Positions 52,515 through 61,051 of a stretch of DNA of 64,000 nucleotides are shown piece by piece. Numbering within the stretch: the first letter of the stretch is position 1; each line of letters begins with the position of its first letter. The notes under the pieces were generated by a model. It was not told the DNA's origin. It did not search any database and was given only the letters and a program-made list of their open reading frames with translations. This DNA is from Streptacidiphilus melanogenes (lineage in GTDB: Bacteria > Actinomycetota > Actinomycetes > Streptomycetales > Streptomycetaceae). A program made the position numbers and the translations under genes. Location: NCBI RefSeq assembly GCF_000787835.1, contig NZ_BBPP01000008.1, positions 85,441 to 149,440 of the forward strand, in the 5' to 3' direction.

Positions 52515-52642
52515 GTTTGCCCGGGCGGGGGGTTGGGCGGCGCGGTGCGGGCGAGTAGGCACTGGTCGACCTGCGGTCGTGAACGCACGAAAGAGGTGTC
52601 GGCTGTCGCGAAGCGTGAATCGACGGTCCTACGATGGTGCCC

Positions 52643-53017
52643 ATGGACCAGGTGCCGGGCCCGCACGCGACGTGGACCTTCCTGACCAACCACGCTCGGG
52701 TGCTCGTGCAGATCTCCCGTGACCCCGGGATGCGGGTGCGGGACATCGCGGTGCGCTGCCTGCTCACCGAACGCGCCGTGCAGCGCATCATCGCCGACCT
52801 GGAGCAGGGCGGCTACCTCGCCCACACGCGCGTCGGACGCACCAACCTCTACGAGGTCACGGCCACCAGCCCGCTGCGCCACCCCGCGGACGCGGGCCCC
52901 AAGGTCGCCGACCTGCTGGCGCTGCTGATCAGCCACCACGCCGGTCAGTCCGGGTCGCCCAACGGCGACGGCGCGCCGCCCGCGCCGCTGCCGCTGCCGC
53001 CGCGCGACGCGCTCTGA
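52643..53017 (+). CDS. winged-helix transcriptional regulator (MarR/ArsR type)
   Basis: 124 residues from the ATG at 52643 (ATG at 52634 possible). Winged helix about 8-75: TWTFLTNHARVLVQISRDPGMRVRDIAVRCLLTERAVQRIIADLEQGGYLAHTRVGRTNLYEV. The C-terminal tail is Pro/Ala-rich and probably disordered. Widespread Streptomyces family; target genes unknown. Stands alone. Confidence 0.82.
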   Translation: MDQVPGPHATWTFLTNHARVLVQISRDPGMRVRDIAVRCLLTERAVQRIIADLEQGGYLAHTRVGRTNLYEVTATSPLRHPADAGPKVADLLALLISHHAGQSGSPNGDGAPPAPLPLPPRDAL

Positions 53018-53225
53018 CCTCCGCACGCCCTCCGGGTTGCGCACGGCGAACGGCGTTTGCCCGGACGGTCTTCGGACGGCCGCCGGGAGCGCGAACGCGC
53101 CCGGCACGACGGACGGAGGCGGCCGTGGCCGCTCGGAGGGGCGGCTTCTGGTTGCCGCTCGTGCTGGTGGAGACCGCCCGCCTGGCGGGACGACGCCGAG
53201 GAAGCCTCTCGCGGACGCCGAGCGG

Positions 53226-53627
53226 TCAGTAGGACTGGAACTCCAGCAGGCGGCCCTCAGGGTCACGGACGTGGGCGGTGCGGCAGGTGGGACCCCAGTC
53301 GGGACGGTCGGTGGGTCCGGCCACGTCGTGTGCGCCTCGGGCGAGGCAGAAGGCGTGGGCCGCCGCGACATCGGGGACGCGGCAGACCAGCATCGTCGAG
53401 TCCTGCGACACCGGCTGGGGCAGGTCGGCGGTGCCGGCGAGCGCCGCCATCGCGGCCCGGTCGAGCATCGACACGGCTCCCTCCTCGCCGAGGTCCCAAC
53501 TGGCGTAGGGGCCTTCCTCGCCGCCCTTGGTGAGGTGGGCGCCGATCAGCTTCGGCAGGAAGGCGTCGTAGAAGCGAAAGCTCGCCGCGAAGTCGGCGAC
53601 GAGCAGGCGCGGGTACATGGCGTCCAC
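53226..53627 (-). CDS. VOC family protein, probable MarR target
   Basis: 133 residues from the GTG at 53627. One VOC module: YPRLLVADFAASFRFYDAFLP at the N-terminus and TAHVRDPEGRLLEFQSY at the C-terminus. Divergent from the MarR gene with 62 bp between starts and a shared palindrome carrying a TACTAT -10 in each direction, so repression by that MarR protein is likely. May bind or modify a toxic aromatic or antibiotic. Confidence 0.88.
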   Translation of the reverse strand: MDAMYPRLLVADFAASFRFYDAFLPKLIGAHLTKGGEEGPYASWDLGEEGAVSMLDRAAMAALAGTADLPQPVSQDSTMLVCRVPDVAAAHAFCLARGAHDVAGPTDRPDWGPTCRTAHVRDPEGRLLEFQSY

Positions 53628-53644
53628 GGAACCGAACCCCCTGA

Positions 53645-53683
53645 ATAGTAGGAGTAGACCAACGATTGGTGGCCACCTACTAT
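53645..53683. promoter_or_regulatory. palindromic MarR operator with mirrored promoters
   Basis: Outer inverted repeat ATAGTAGG (53645-53652) / CCTACTAT (53676-53683) and inner ACCAA-CGA-TTGGT (53658-53670). Each outer arm is a TACTAT -10 for one direction. Rightwards TAGACC (53655-53660), 17 bp, TACTAT (53678-53683) puts the RNA start at about 53690, the GTG of the MarR gene. A dimer on the inner repeat would block both promoters. Confidence 0.75.
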
Positions 53684-53689
53684 AGACGG

Positions 53690-54136
53690 GTGATCGAGAC
53701 GCCGCCCACCCTCACCGCCCTGACCACCTACCTGCTCTCCAAGGTCGGCCGGGACGCCCGCGCGCAGCTCGCGGATCGCCTGGCGCGTAAGGGGCTGCGT
53801 CTGTGGCACATGGCGACCCTCGCCGCTCTCGTGGACTTCGGACCGCACGCCCAGCGGGAGTTGGCGGTGCGGCTGGCCGTACACCCGAGCGACATGGCCA
53901 AGCTCCTCGACGAACTCGCCGGGCGCGGCCACGTCGCCCGCGAACGCGACCCCGCGGACCGCCGCCGGGTGCGGGTCACCATCACCCCGGAGGGACGCGC
54001 CGCCCTCACTGCGCTCGACGCTGAGGCGACCGCGGTGCAGGACGCCGTCCTGGCCCCCCTGACGGCGGACGAGCGCACCGTCCTCCACGACCTGCTGCTG
54101 CGCCTGTACGACGTGGGCGGCCTTGGCGAGGTGTGA
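53690..54136 (+). CDS. MarR-family regulator, probably leaderless
   Basis: 148 residues from the GTG at 53690; a TTG at 53666 would lie inside the promoter. Winged helix with QRELAVRLAVHPSDMAKLLDELAGRGHVARERDPADRRRVRVTITPEGRAAL, the MarR recognition helix and wing (DPADRRRVR). Dimerisation helices at both ends. The promoter spacing places transcription start at the GTG itself, so translation is probably leaderless. Likely autoregulated together with the divergent VOC gene. Confidence 0.88.
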   Translation: MIETPPTLTALTTYLLSKVGRDARAQLADRLARKGLRLWHMATLAALVDFGPHAQRELAVRLAVHPSDMAKLLDELAGRGHVARERDPADRRRVRVTITPEGRAALTALDAEATAVQDAVLAPLTADERTVLHDLLLRLYDVGGLGEV

Positions 54137-54180
54137 CCTGCCGGGGGCGGGGCAGACGCGCTCCGAGGAGGTGGACTGTC

Positions 54181-54354
54181 ATGCTGGTTCTGATACTCGT
54201 TCTGCTACTCGCCATCGTCCTCGGCGGCCTGGGCTTCGCCGTGCACGTGCTGTGGTGGATCGCCCTTGCCGTGCTGGTGCTCTGGATCCTGGGCTTCCTG
54301 TTCCGTGGCGCGGAGAGGTCAGGCTCCCGCCGTGGCCGACGGTACAGATGGTGA
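54181..54354 (+). CDS. 57-residue hydrophobic membrane protein
   Basis: ATG after GAGGAGGTGGACTGTC. Two closely spaced membrane helices (about 1-22 and 24-42) and a basic tail RGAERSGSRRGRRYRW. Matches the form of the small lmo0937-like hydrophobic proteins found in many actinobacteria. Starts 44 bp after the MarR gene on the same strand. Confidence 0.75.
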   Translation: MLVLILVLLLAIVLGGLGFAVHVLWWIALAVLVLWILGFLFRGAERSGSRRGRRYRW

Positions 54355-54591
54355 GCCGGAATCGGCTCCCGGCGGCGGCCGCTGACAGCATGTCAGCGGC
54401 CACCGCCGTGCACGTCCTCGCACCGTGCGGATCAGCCGGTCGCGGGGACCCTCGCCGCTCCTTGATCGCCTCCACGACTGTCGTTGCTCTTCCCCGCACG
54501 GGCGAGTGTTCGCGCGGGCACGGAGCGGCTGGGAGCGGAGACGCGGTCACACTCGAAGGACGCGCGGACGCCTTCCTGGTGGCCCCGGAGG

Positions 54592-54900
54592 GAGGCCGGC
54601 AAGCCGGTCGCCGCGATCTGCCACGGACCGTGGCCCCTCGTCGAGGCCGACGTGGTGCGCGGCCGGACCGTGACGTCCTGGCCGAGCCTGCGCACCGACC
54701 TGGCCAACGCCGGGGCAGACTGGGTGTACCGGCAGCTCGTCGTGTGCGAGGGCGGCGACAGCAGGCTGATCACCAGCCGCCAGCCCGATGACCTCGACGC
54801 GTTCGACGACGCCCTGGTAACCCTTCGCCCGGCAGGCGCCCGCCGAGCTCTCGACCGCCTGGCACTGACCCGCCGGGCCCGATCCGAGGAGGATCCCGCC
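54592..54900 (+). pseudogene. DJ-1/PfpI protein, C-terminal half only
   Basis: [45 protein letters not shown] followed by [17 protein letters not shown] is the second half of a PfpI/YhbO-type protein including the nucleophile Cys (AICHGP). The first half with the catalytic Glu is missing: upstream in frame there is only about 36 residues of unrelated Arg/Ser-rich sequence, and no other frame supplies it. The open frame continues into the next Pro-rich gene. Best read as a 5'-truncated remnant. Confidence 0.75.
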
Positions 54901-55125
54901 GTGCACGCCACGATCCCCGCACCCCCCGACCCCGACGTGGTGCCGGTCCCCGGCCCCACCGAACCCCCGGTGCCGATGCCTCCAGACCCGGACCGCCCGG
55001 TGCCGCGCCCCGGGCCCGATCCGGACCCATTGCCGTACCCCGACCCCGAGCCGGCCAGGCCCACCGAGCCCCCGGCCCGGCCGCCCGAGCCCGAACCGAA
55101 GCCGTCCGGCCCGGGCGCGCCCTGA
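54901..55125 (+). CDS. proline-rich small protein
   Basis: 74 residues from a GTG with GAGGAGG upstream. Nearly half of the residues are Pro, alternating with Asp/Glu ([27 protein letters not shown]). It is in frame with the PfpI remnant before it, so a fusion product cannot be excluded. Such acidic polyproline proteins are disordered. Followed by a long hairpin. Confidence 0.55.
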   Translation: MHATIPAPPDPDVVPVPGPTEPPVPMPPDPDRPVPRPGPDPDPLPYPDPEPARPTEPPARPPEPEPKPSGPGAP

Positions 55126-55141
55126 CGGCGTGAGCCCGTGA

Positions 55142-55186
55142 GGGCGTGATCATGCCCGGCACCTGGCGCCGGGCATGATGACGCCC
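55142..55186 (+). terminator. long hairpin terminator
   Basis: Perfect 12-bp arms ATCATGCCCGGC (55149-55160) and GCCGGGCATGAT (55168-55179), extended by GGGCGT/ACGCCC across a single mismatch. 16 bp after the stop at 55125. Confidence 0.85.
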
Positions 55187-55339
55187 TCCGCCGACGAGGG
55201 CGGAACCGGCTGGTAGCCGTTGTCGCTCGCGTCGGGGCTGAGCGAGCCCGGCGGTCTGTCCGGCGGTCCGGCTCGGGCGACACTCGGCGACTACCCAGGG
55301 CTGCGCCCCGTACGCGCACGGTGCGGGCGCATCGCGGCG

Positions 55340-56428
55340 TCAGGCGTCACTTTGGGAGGGGGAGTCGGCGGGACGCCGCCGTGCGGCGAGGGCGGCCAGG
55401 ACGGTCTCGGCAGTGCCCGGGAAGAGGCCGTCGGCGGCCGGGGGAGCGGTCTGCGGCCCAGTGGTCGCCTCGGTGAGCGCGACCAGCAGGGCCCCCGGGG
55501 AGTCCGCCAGGCGGGTGAGGCCGAGGGCGGCCATCGCCAGGACGCCGTCGCGGCCGTGGCCGGGCAGGGGGCGGTAGGCGACCACGGGGACGCCCAGGGC
55601 GAGCGCCTGCAGAGCCGTCTGGCCGGCGGCGTTGTCGATCAGGGCGGCACTCCCCGCCAGCACCGAGGGCAGGTCGCGCTGCCAGCCCAGGGCGGTGACT
55701 CCTGGGAGCCCCCGCAGCGAACGCCGCATCCGCTCGTTGCGGCCGCACAGCACCACCGGCGCGAAGCCGGCACCGGTCAGGGCCGTCGCGGTCTCGGCGA
55801 ACCGGGTGCCCGCGCCCCACGCACCGGCCGACAGGAGCACACGCGGCCGACCGAGGGCGGAGCTGCGTGCCGGGGCCCGCGGCGGCAGGAACCGGTCCGC
55901 GAGGACGGCGCCGACGGCCCGGGCCGGGCGGCCGGTCGCGGCGTGGGTCTGACCGGCCGCGTCCTCGGTCAGGCACAGGTACTGGTCGTTCCCGGGGTGC
56001 AGCCACTGACGGTGGACGGCGAAGTCGGTGACCACGACGGCCGTCGGCACCGTGAGCCGGCCGAGCGCCCGTTCCCGCCCGGTCGTCTGCGCCGCCAGGT
56101 GGAACACCGGGACCACCAGGTCGGGTCGCAGGCGGTCCGTCAGTTCCCGCAGCCGCGGACCGATGACGGCGGCGAGGGGACTGGTGCCCGGTCCGGGGGC
56201 GGGCCGGAAGAACGCCGCGTACAGCGCGGAGTAGACCCAGGGAGCGTGCCGGATGCAGCCCTGGTAGAAACCGCGCAGTGCCGCCCCCGCCGCCCGGGAC
56301 GGGAGCAGGCGCAGCACGTCCACGGCGATCGCGTCGTGGCCGAGGGCGTCGAGCCGGGCGGCCAGCGCGCGGGCGACGGCGTCGTGCCCGTCGCCCATGC
56401 TGGCGCTGAGGATCAGGAACCGGCTCAT
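55340..56428 (-). CDS. MGDG-synthase-type glycosyltransferase
   Basis: 362 residues from the ATG at 56428 (GGGGAGG upstream); the open extension further upstream is composition-poor. N-terminal MSRFLILSASMGDGHDAVARAL is the signature of the MGDG synthase/MurG-like GT28 group; RVLLSAGAWGAG opens the C-terminal nucleotide-sugar domain and NAAGQTALQALALGVPVVAYRPLPGHGRDG is the donor-binding block. Probably glycosylates a lipid at the inner membrane. Divergent from the SDR gene. Confidence 0.88.
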   Translation of the reverse strand: MSRFLILSASMGDGHDAVARALAARLDALGHDAIAVDVLRLLPSRAAGAALRGFYQGCIRHAPWVYSALYAAFFRPAPGPGTSPLAAVIGPRLRELTDRLRPDLVVPVFHLAAQTTGRERALGRLTVPTAVVVTDFAVHRQWLHPGNDQYLCLTEDAAGQTHAATGRPARAVGAVLADRFLPPRAPARSSALGRPRVLLSAGAWGAGTRFAETATALTGAGFAPVVLCGRNERMRRSLRGLPGVTALGWQRDLPSVLAGSAALIDNAAGQTALQALALGVPVVAYRPLPGHGRDGVLAMAALGLTRLADSPGALLVALTEATTGPQTAPPAADGLFPGTAETVLAALAARRRPADSPSQSDA

Positions 56429-56611
56429 CCTCCCCACCGTAGGCGGGCAGCGTCGGGGCGGCCCGTCTCGGCGCGCCTGAACGCCGGGTCTCGGGGAAGG
56501 TGGAAGGAGAGTGAGCGGGCGCGGGGCGCGCCCGTGACGCCCGCCGTTCTCTCCCGCCGCAGTTCGCCGCAGTTCGTCGCTGTTCCTCCGCTGTTCGGAC
56601 AGGAGCCCGCC

Positions 56612-57490
56612 GTGACCTTGTTCCACCGGGAGGCGCAGCCTTCCGGACGCCCATCAGGACACCGCGGCACGGCGGACCCCTCCGCCCGGGTCGATGCCGC
56701 AAGGGTCGACTCCGGAGGGGCGGCTGCCGCGCAGGCGGATTCCGCACGGGTCGGGCTGGTCACGGGCGCCTCCTCGGGGATCGGCGCAGCCGTCGCCGAA
56801 CGGCTGGCCGTCCAGGGCGGCTGGCGGCTCGTGCTGAACGGGCGCGACCGGACCCGGCTGGACCGGGTCGCGAGGCGCACCGGCGGACTCGCGCTCCCGG
56901 CCGACCTGACCGCGCCCGGCGCGCCCGAGGCGCTCGTCACCGCGGCGACGGTCGCGGCGCAGGACCGGATCGGGCTGCTGGTGGCCGCTGCGGGTGTCGG
57001 CTGGGCCGGGCCGCTGTCGACGATGCCCGCCGACGCCGTCGACCGGCTGCTCACCGTCGACCTGCGTGTCACTGTGCAGTTGGTCCGCCTGCTCCTGCCG
57101 CCGATGCTCGCCTCGAAGGACGGGCACATCGTGCTCATCGGCTCGGTCGCCGGCAGCCTGGGCGTGCGCAACGAGGCGGTCTACTCGGCCGCCAAGGGGG
57201 CCCTCGGGGTCTTCGCCGACGCGCTGCGCCAGGAGGTGCGCGGCTCCGGCGTGCGGATCACCCATGTGGTCCCGGGCGTCGTGGACACGCCGTTCTTCGA
57301 GCGGCGTGGCGTCCCCTACGCCCGGTCCCGGCCGCGTCCGATCCCGCCCGACCGGGTGGCCGACGCCATCTGCCGCGCGGTGGCCGTCGGACGCGAACAG
57401 GTCTACGTGCCCGGCTGGATGCGCCTGCCGGGACTGGTCCGCAGCGCCGCTCCCGGGCTCTACCAGCGGTTGGCCTTCCGCTTCGGCTGA
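56612..57490 (+). CDS. short-chain dehydrogenase/reductase
   Basis: 292 residues from the GTG at 56612 (AGGAG upstream), with a disordered N-terminal 45 residues. Cofactor motif TGASSGIG, AAAGVGWAG in place of NNAG, catalytic Ser in IGSVAGS and YSAAK. The C-terminus VPGWMRLPGLVRSAAPGLYQRLAFRF fits the group of classical SDRs acting on hydrophobic substrates. Followed 58 bp later by a transporter gene, likely an operon. Confidence 0.9.
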   Translation: MTLFHREAQPSGRPSGHRGTADPSARVDAARVDSGGAAAAQADSARVGLVTGASSGIGAAVAERLAVQGGWRLVLNGRDRTRLDRVARRTGGLALPADLTAPGAPEALVTAATVAAQDRIGLLVAAAGVGWAGPLSTMPADAVDRLLTVDLRVTVQLVRLLLPPMLASKDGHIVLIGSVAGSLGVRNEAVYSAAKGALGVFADALRQEVRGSGVRITHVVPGVVDTPFFERRGVPYARSRPRPIPPDRVADAICRAVAVGREQVYVPGWMRLPGLVRSAAPGLYQRLAFRFG

Positions 57491-57548
57491 ACAGGCGGCC
57501 CTCCGGCTGCGAGCGGCCGACGACGACCCGACGGGAGGACGCACCCCG

Positions 57549-58445
57549 GTGACCTCGCTGGCCGTCCTGTGCGCGATGGTGTGCGCCGCCGCCAACGCGG
57601 CCGTCTCCGCCCTGCAGCGGCTCGCCGCCCTGGAGACGCCGGCGACCGGCGCCGGGCCGCGACGACGGTGGTTCCGGCTGCTGCGCAGCAAGGCCTGGTG
57701 GGCGGGCTCGGCGGCGCTGGTCCTGGCCGCGGTCGCGCAGGCCGCGGCGCTGGGCCTCGGCAGCCTCTCCCTGGTCCAGCCGTTGCTCGCCTCCGAGCTG
57801 CTGTTCGCGTTGCTGGTGGGCACCCTGGTGTTCCGACACGCGCCGGGCCGCCGCACCTGGGCGGCCTTCACGGCGCTCGCCGCCGGACTGGCCCTGTTCC
57901 TGGCGGCGACCCGTCCACGCCCGGGCGACGCCTCGGCCACCACGGCGCGCTGGACGACGACCGGCGTGGTCGTCGCCGCCGTGGTCGTCGCCCTCGTGGG
58001 GGCGGCCTTCAGAGTCCGCGGCGCACCCCGCGCCGCACTGCTGGGCTGCGCGACGGCCACGGGGTTCGCGATGACGGCTGCCCTGATCAAGGAGACCCTG
58101 GCGCGCGCGGGCACGGCCGGCTTCGCCGAGGTGTGGCTCAACTGGCCGGTGTACGTCTTCGCCGCCACGGGCGGAGCCAGCTTCCTGCTGCTCCAGGCCA
58201 CGTTGCGGGCGGGCACGCTACGGGTCTCCCAGCCCGCGCTGACGCTCGTCGACGCGCTGGTCAGCCTGGTCCTCGGCGGGGTCCTGTTCGGCGACCGGCT
58301 CGCGCTCGGAGTGAACCTCGTCCCGGCCCTGGCGGGGTGCGCGCTGATCGTGGTCGGCGTGGTCGGTCTGAGCCGGTCGAGGACGCTCGCCGAAAGCTGG
58401 GACACCCGCGACGCACGCGCGTCCGGACCGGACGGGGCCGGCTGA
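57549..58445 (+). CDS. DMT-superfamily (EamA-like) membrane transporter
   Basis: 298 residues from a GTG with GGGAGGAC upstream. About nine to ten membrane helices including SLSLVQPLLASELLFALLVGTLVF and QPALTLVDALVSLVLGGVLFGDRL, the two inverted repeat halves of drug/metabolite transporters. Substrate unknown. Same strand and probably same transcript as the SDR. Confidence 0.82.
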   Translation: MTSLAVLCAMVCAAANAAVSALQRLAALETPATGAGPRRRWFRLLRSKAWWAGSAALVLAAVAQAAALGLGSLSLVQPLLASELLFALLVGTLVFRHAPGRRTWAAFTALAAGLALFLAATRPRPGDASATTARWTTTGVVVAAVVVALVGAAFRVRGAPRAALLGCATATGFAMTAALIKETLARAGTAGFAEVWLNWPVYVFAATGGASFLLLQATLRAGTLRVSQPALTLVDALVSLVLGGVLFGDRLALGVNLVPALAGCALIVVGVVGLSRSRTLAESWDTRDARASGPDGAG

Positions 58446-58487
58446 GCCGCTGGCGCAGGCCGGGGCAAACGGTGCCGCGGGCGCGTG

Positions 58488-58964
58488 CTACCTCGGCGCA
58501 CCGTCGATCTGGTGGCGGCCGGAGCGGTGCGGCGGAAGAAGGGCCGGACCGAAGAGCATCGGCATCCGCAGTTCCGCCCACACCGTCTTGCCCTGCCGCC
58601 GGGGGAGCACGCCCCAGCGGCGCGCCAGGCGCTCGACCAGGTACAGGCCGTGGCCGGACGGCCTGGCGGGCAGGTGGGGCCAGACCAGGCGCGGTGACCG
58701 TTGGTTGCTGTCGCTGACGGCGATGCGGAGCCGGGTGCCGTGCCAGGAGAGCTCCACCGCGCGTGCGCCGCCGCCGTGCTGCCGGGCGTTGGCCAGCAGC
58801 TCGCCCGCCACCAGCACGGCGTCCGAGGCCTGTTCGGACTCCCCGTCGAGGCCCCAGTGCGCGAGCGTGTCGCGCACGTGGCGCAGGCCGTGGCCCGTCC
58901 CGAGTGGCGCGTCGTAGCGGAGCAGACGGGCTCGACCCGTCGGCGCCGAGCTCAATGAGACCAC
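58488..58964 (-). CDS. RsbW-like ATP-binding regulatory protein
   Basis: 158 residues from a GTG with AGGAG 7 bp upstream. HATPase_c_2 motifs: VLVAGELLANARQHGGG (N box), LRIAVSDSNQRSPRL (G1) and SGHGLYLVERLARRWG (G2). The C-terminal 25 residues (PPHRSGRHQIDGAPR) are extra. A second stand-alone anti-sigma-type ATPase; partner sigma factor or STAS not in the neighbourhood. Starts 136 bp downstream of the Rv2629-like gene, with a locally AT-rich segment (about 59058-59090) that may hold its promoter. Confidence 0.88.
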   Translation of the reverse strand: MVSLSSAPTGRARLLRYDAPLGTGHGLRHVRDTLAHWGLDGESEQASDAVLVAGELLANARQHGGGARAVELSWHGTRLRIAVSDSNQRSPRLVWPHLPARPSGHGLYLVERLARRWGVLPRRQGKTVWAELRMPMLFGPALLPPHRSGRHQIDGAPR

Positions 58965-59099
58965 CGAAGACTCCTGGAGGAATCGTGAGATCCGGCTCTC
59001 GCGCGGCTACCCCGGCGGGGTTCGGCTCACACCCTCAAGTCTTCGTTCCCGGGCCGGAGTTTTTCAAATCTGTTCGCTTTGTGCATCGCGCTGCCCCGC

Positions 59100-60251
59100 T
59101 CACGCGGCCTGCGACCAGCGCAGCAGCGCGCCGACGCCGCCGATCGGGCCGGGCGCTCCCGCCGGGACGGTGATCGCGTCCGCGTCCAGGGCGACGGCCG
59201 CGCGCAGCAGGGCGTCGTCGGCGCGGGCCGGCACCGGGTACCGGGCGCCGAGCGCGTGAGCCTCGCTGCGCCCCGGGGCCAGCTGGCAGGCCTCGGGGCC
59301 GGTCCAGACCGTGCGGGCCGCGTCGCCCGAGGAGTCGCCCAGCAGGAGTGTGTCGAGACTGCGGTCCCGCGCCGCGCGCAGCACCTGCGGAACGCCTTCG
59401 GCGGTCCGGCCGCCCATCTCAGGCGCCACCGCGTGTCCGGTCCCCGGGTCCCTCGCGCGTCCGGCGGCGAGCCGGGCCAGGGCGCGCTCCATGTGGTCGG
59501 CCTCTGCGCGCGCACGCACCCGTTCGAGCTCCTGGTCCAGGGCGTGGTCGCCACCGGGTGCGCGCCCGCCGCTCGGCAGCTCCGTGACGTCGGCGTCCAG
59601 CGGGTGCGGCAGCCGCCGGACCACCTCGTGCCGCTCGCGGGCGTCCCCGGCCAGCACCACGACGCAGCCTGGGGCCGCGTCGTGCTGCCGGGCGACCTCG
59701 TCGGCGATCACCTGGGCGGTCCGGTCCCAGGTGTCCTCCACCCGGTGCTGGTAGTGCCACTCGTAGCGGTCCGAGGGGACGGTGCGGTGTCCCCGATCGC
59801 GCCACTGCGGGCCCTGCGCGCTGGTGAGCGGACGCCGGCCGTGTCCGTCGCACAGCTCCAGGTCCGCGCCGGTGCGGTCGATGAGCGCGAGCAGCACGTC
59901 GGGGTGGTCCGCGCGCAGCGGCAGCAGCGGCGCGAGCCGGGGCAGCGCGCTCCAGGCGGTCAGCGCGGTCGCCGGTGCGCAGGCCAGCGGCAGGTCCAGG
60001 ACGACCTTGCCGTCGGTGGCGTAGACCGCCCGCGCCGCCGGCGTCCCGGAGGGCGGCTCGCCCGCCAGGTGCCGGGTCAGGGCGTCGACGGTGCGTTTGT
60101 CGGCGCCGAGCCGTGCGAGGTCCCTGGCGGCGGCCCGGATCCGCAGTTCGGCCTGTTTGGCGCCGTCCTCCGTGGTCCGGGAGGTGTCGATGACCACGCT
60201 GGCCCAGGGGCCGGGCCGGTCGAGCAGAGGATGGAGGAACGTCAGTTCCAT
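59100..60251 (-). CDS. Rv2629/baeRF (eRF1-Vms1-like) ribosome-associated family protein
   Basis: 383 residues from the ATG at 60251. MELTFLHPLLDRPGPWASVVIDTSRTTEDGAKQAELRIRAAARDLARLGADKRTVDAL and HYQHRVEDTWDRTAQVIADEVARQHDAAPGCVVVLAGDARERHEVVRRL are typical of the bacterial release-factor-like family that includes M. tuberculosis Rv2629, a DosR-regulon member. The C-terminal third has the L7Ae/eRF1 domain-3-like fold with DTLLLGDS. Members act on stalled or idle ribosomes. Its presence beside the hydrogenase supports a stasis role. Confidence 0.87.
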   Translation of the reverse strand: MELTFLHPLLDRPGPWASVVIDTSRTTEDGAKQAELRIRAAARDLARLGADKRTVDALTRHLAGEPPSGTPAARAVYATDGKVVLDLPLACAPATALTAWSALPRLAPLLPLRADHPDVLLALIDRTGADLELCDGHGRRPLTSAQGPQWRDRGHRTVPSDRYEWHYQHRVEDTWDRTAQVIADEVARQHDAAPGCVVVLAGDARERHEVVRRLPHPLDADVTELPSGGRAPGGDHALDQELERVRARAEADHMERALARLAAGRARDPGTGHAVAPEMGGRTAEGVPQVLRAARDRSLDTLLLGDSSGDAARTVWTGPEACQLAPGRSEAHALGARYPVPARADDALLRAAVALDADAITVPAGAPGPIGGVGALLRWSQAA

Positions 60252-60793
60252 GGCTGCCTCGATTCCTGTGGTTCGAAGTTCGCCATTACGGCCCATGCCC
60301 CGCCGCGACCGCCCCCACGCGGATCACCCGCCACATTCGTGACGCCGGGCCCAACGCCGGACCCCGCGCGCCCCGGACACACGGCCCGTCCCCGCGCGGC
60401 CCGCGGCACGTTTGCCGCCACCGCGCGGGGTAGGCGCGCGGCAAGCCCGGCGACGTGTCGAGCCGTACCCGTGGGATCCGGAGGAGCGCGCTCGCGATGG
60501 TCGGAAACGGAGCGACGGGACATCCGGGCCGCAGCAGACCGGCGAGCCCGCCGACCCGCACCAGCAGGCCAACCGGTGGCACCCGCTCGACGCTGCGGAC
60601 GGCCGCGACTTCGGGGCGCACGGCTCCTTCGACGCCCGCGCGCACAGCCGCAGCGCGCTGACCTGGCTCGCCGAACGGGCCACCGCGCTCGCGCTGCCGG
60701 GCGGGACGGCTCGCGGTTTGCGGGCGGGGGTGCCGGGCAGGCGCGCGGTGAACACACGTCGGGCCCGACGCGCTCGACGTCACGCAGGAACGG
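60252..60793. other. 542-bp region without a supported gene
   Basis: A plus-strand frame is open through most of it with plausible amino-acid content in part (YPWDPEERARDG…ALTWLAERATALAL) but has no credible start codon or ribosome site. A 54-codon ATG frame at 60497 with GGAGGAG upstream is Arg/Thr/Pro-rich and unconvincing. A sigma-B-like promoter sits at 60410. It may be a long leader or hold a degenerate gene. Confidence 0.4.
60410..60433 (+). promoter_or_regulatory. candidate sigma-B-type promoter
   Basis: GTTT, 14 bp, GGGTAG, an excellent match to the Streptomyces SigB-group consensus. It faces the pair of Cys/His-rich proteins and hypX, 384 bp upstream of the first GTG. Confidence 0.45.
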
Positions 60794-61051
60794 GTGAGAT
60801 CGGTGGAACTGGAGCTGAAGGCGGAACCGGGCTGCACGTGGGAGCAGGGGACGGGGGAGATCCACCTGTGGCACCTGGTCCGGGCACACAGCGACACGAC
60901 CCTGTGCGAGCTGCGGCTGGACCACGCCGACCCGACGCGACCGGCGGAGCCGTCCGCCGAGGTGTTTCCCGAACGGCTCTGCCCCGTCTGCCGCCGCCGC
61001 TGCGCGGAACTGCTGCCGTTCGGGGCCGAGCCCGGGACGGCCCTGAGATGA
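60794..61051 (+). CDS. small Cys/His-rich protein, copy 1 of an overlapping pair
   Basis: 85 residues from the GTG at 60794 (GTG at 60803 possible). Key pattern: IHLWHLVRAHSDTTLCELRLD ... RLCPVCRRRC, that is H-x-x-R-A-H-x5-C and a C-x2-C-x3-C. This could make a zinc site. The next gene overlaps its stop by 4 bp and encodes a paralogue. No named family recognised. Located upstream of the hydrogenase genes. Confidence 0.7.
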   Translation: MRSVELELKAEPGCTWEQGTGEIHLWHLVRAHSDTTLCELRLDHADPTRPAEPSAEVFPERLCPVCRRRCAELLPFGAEPGTALR

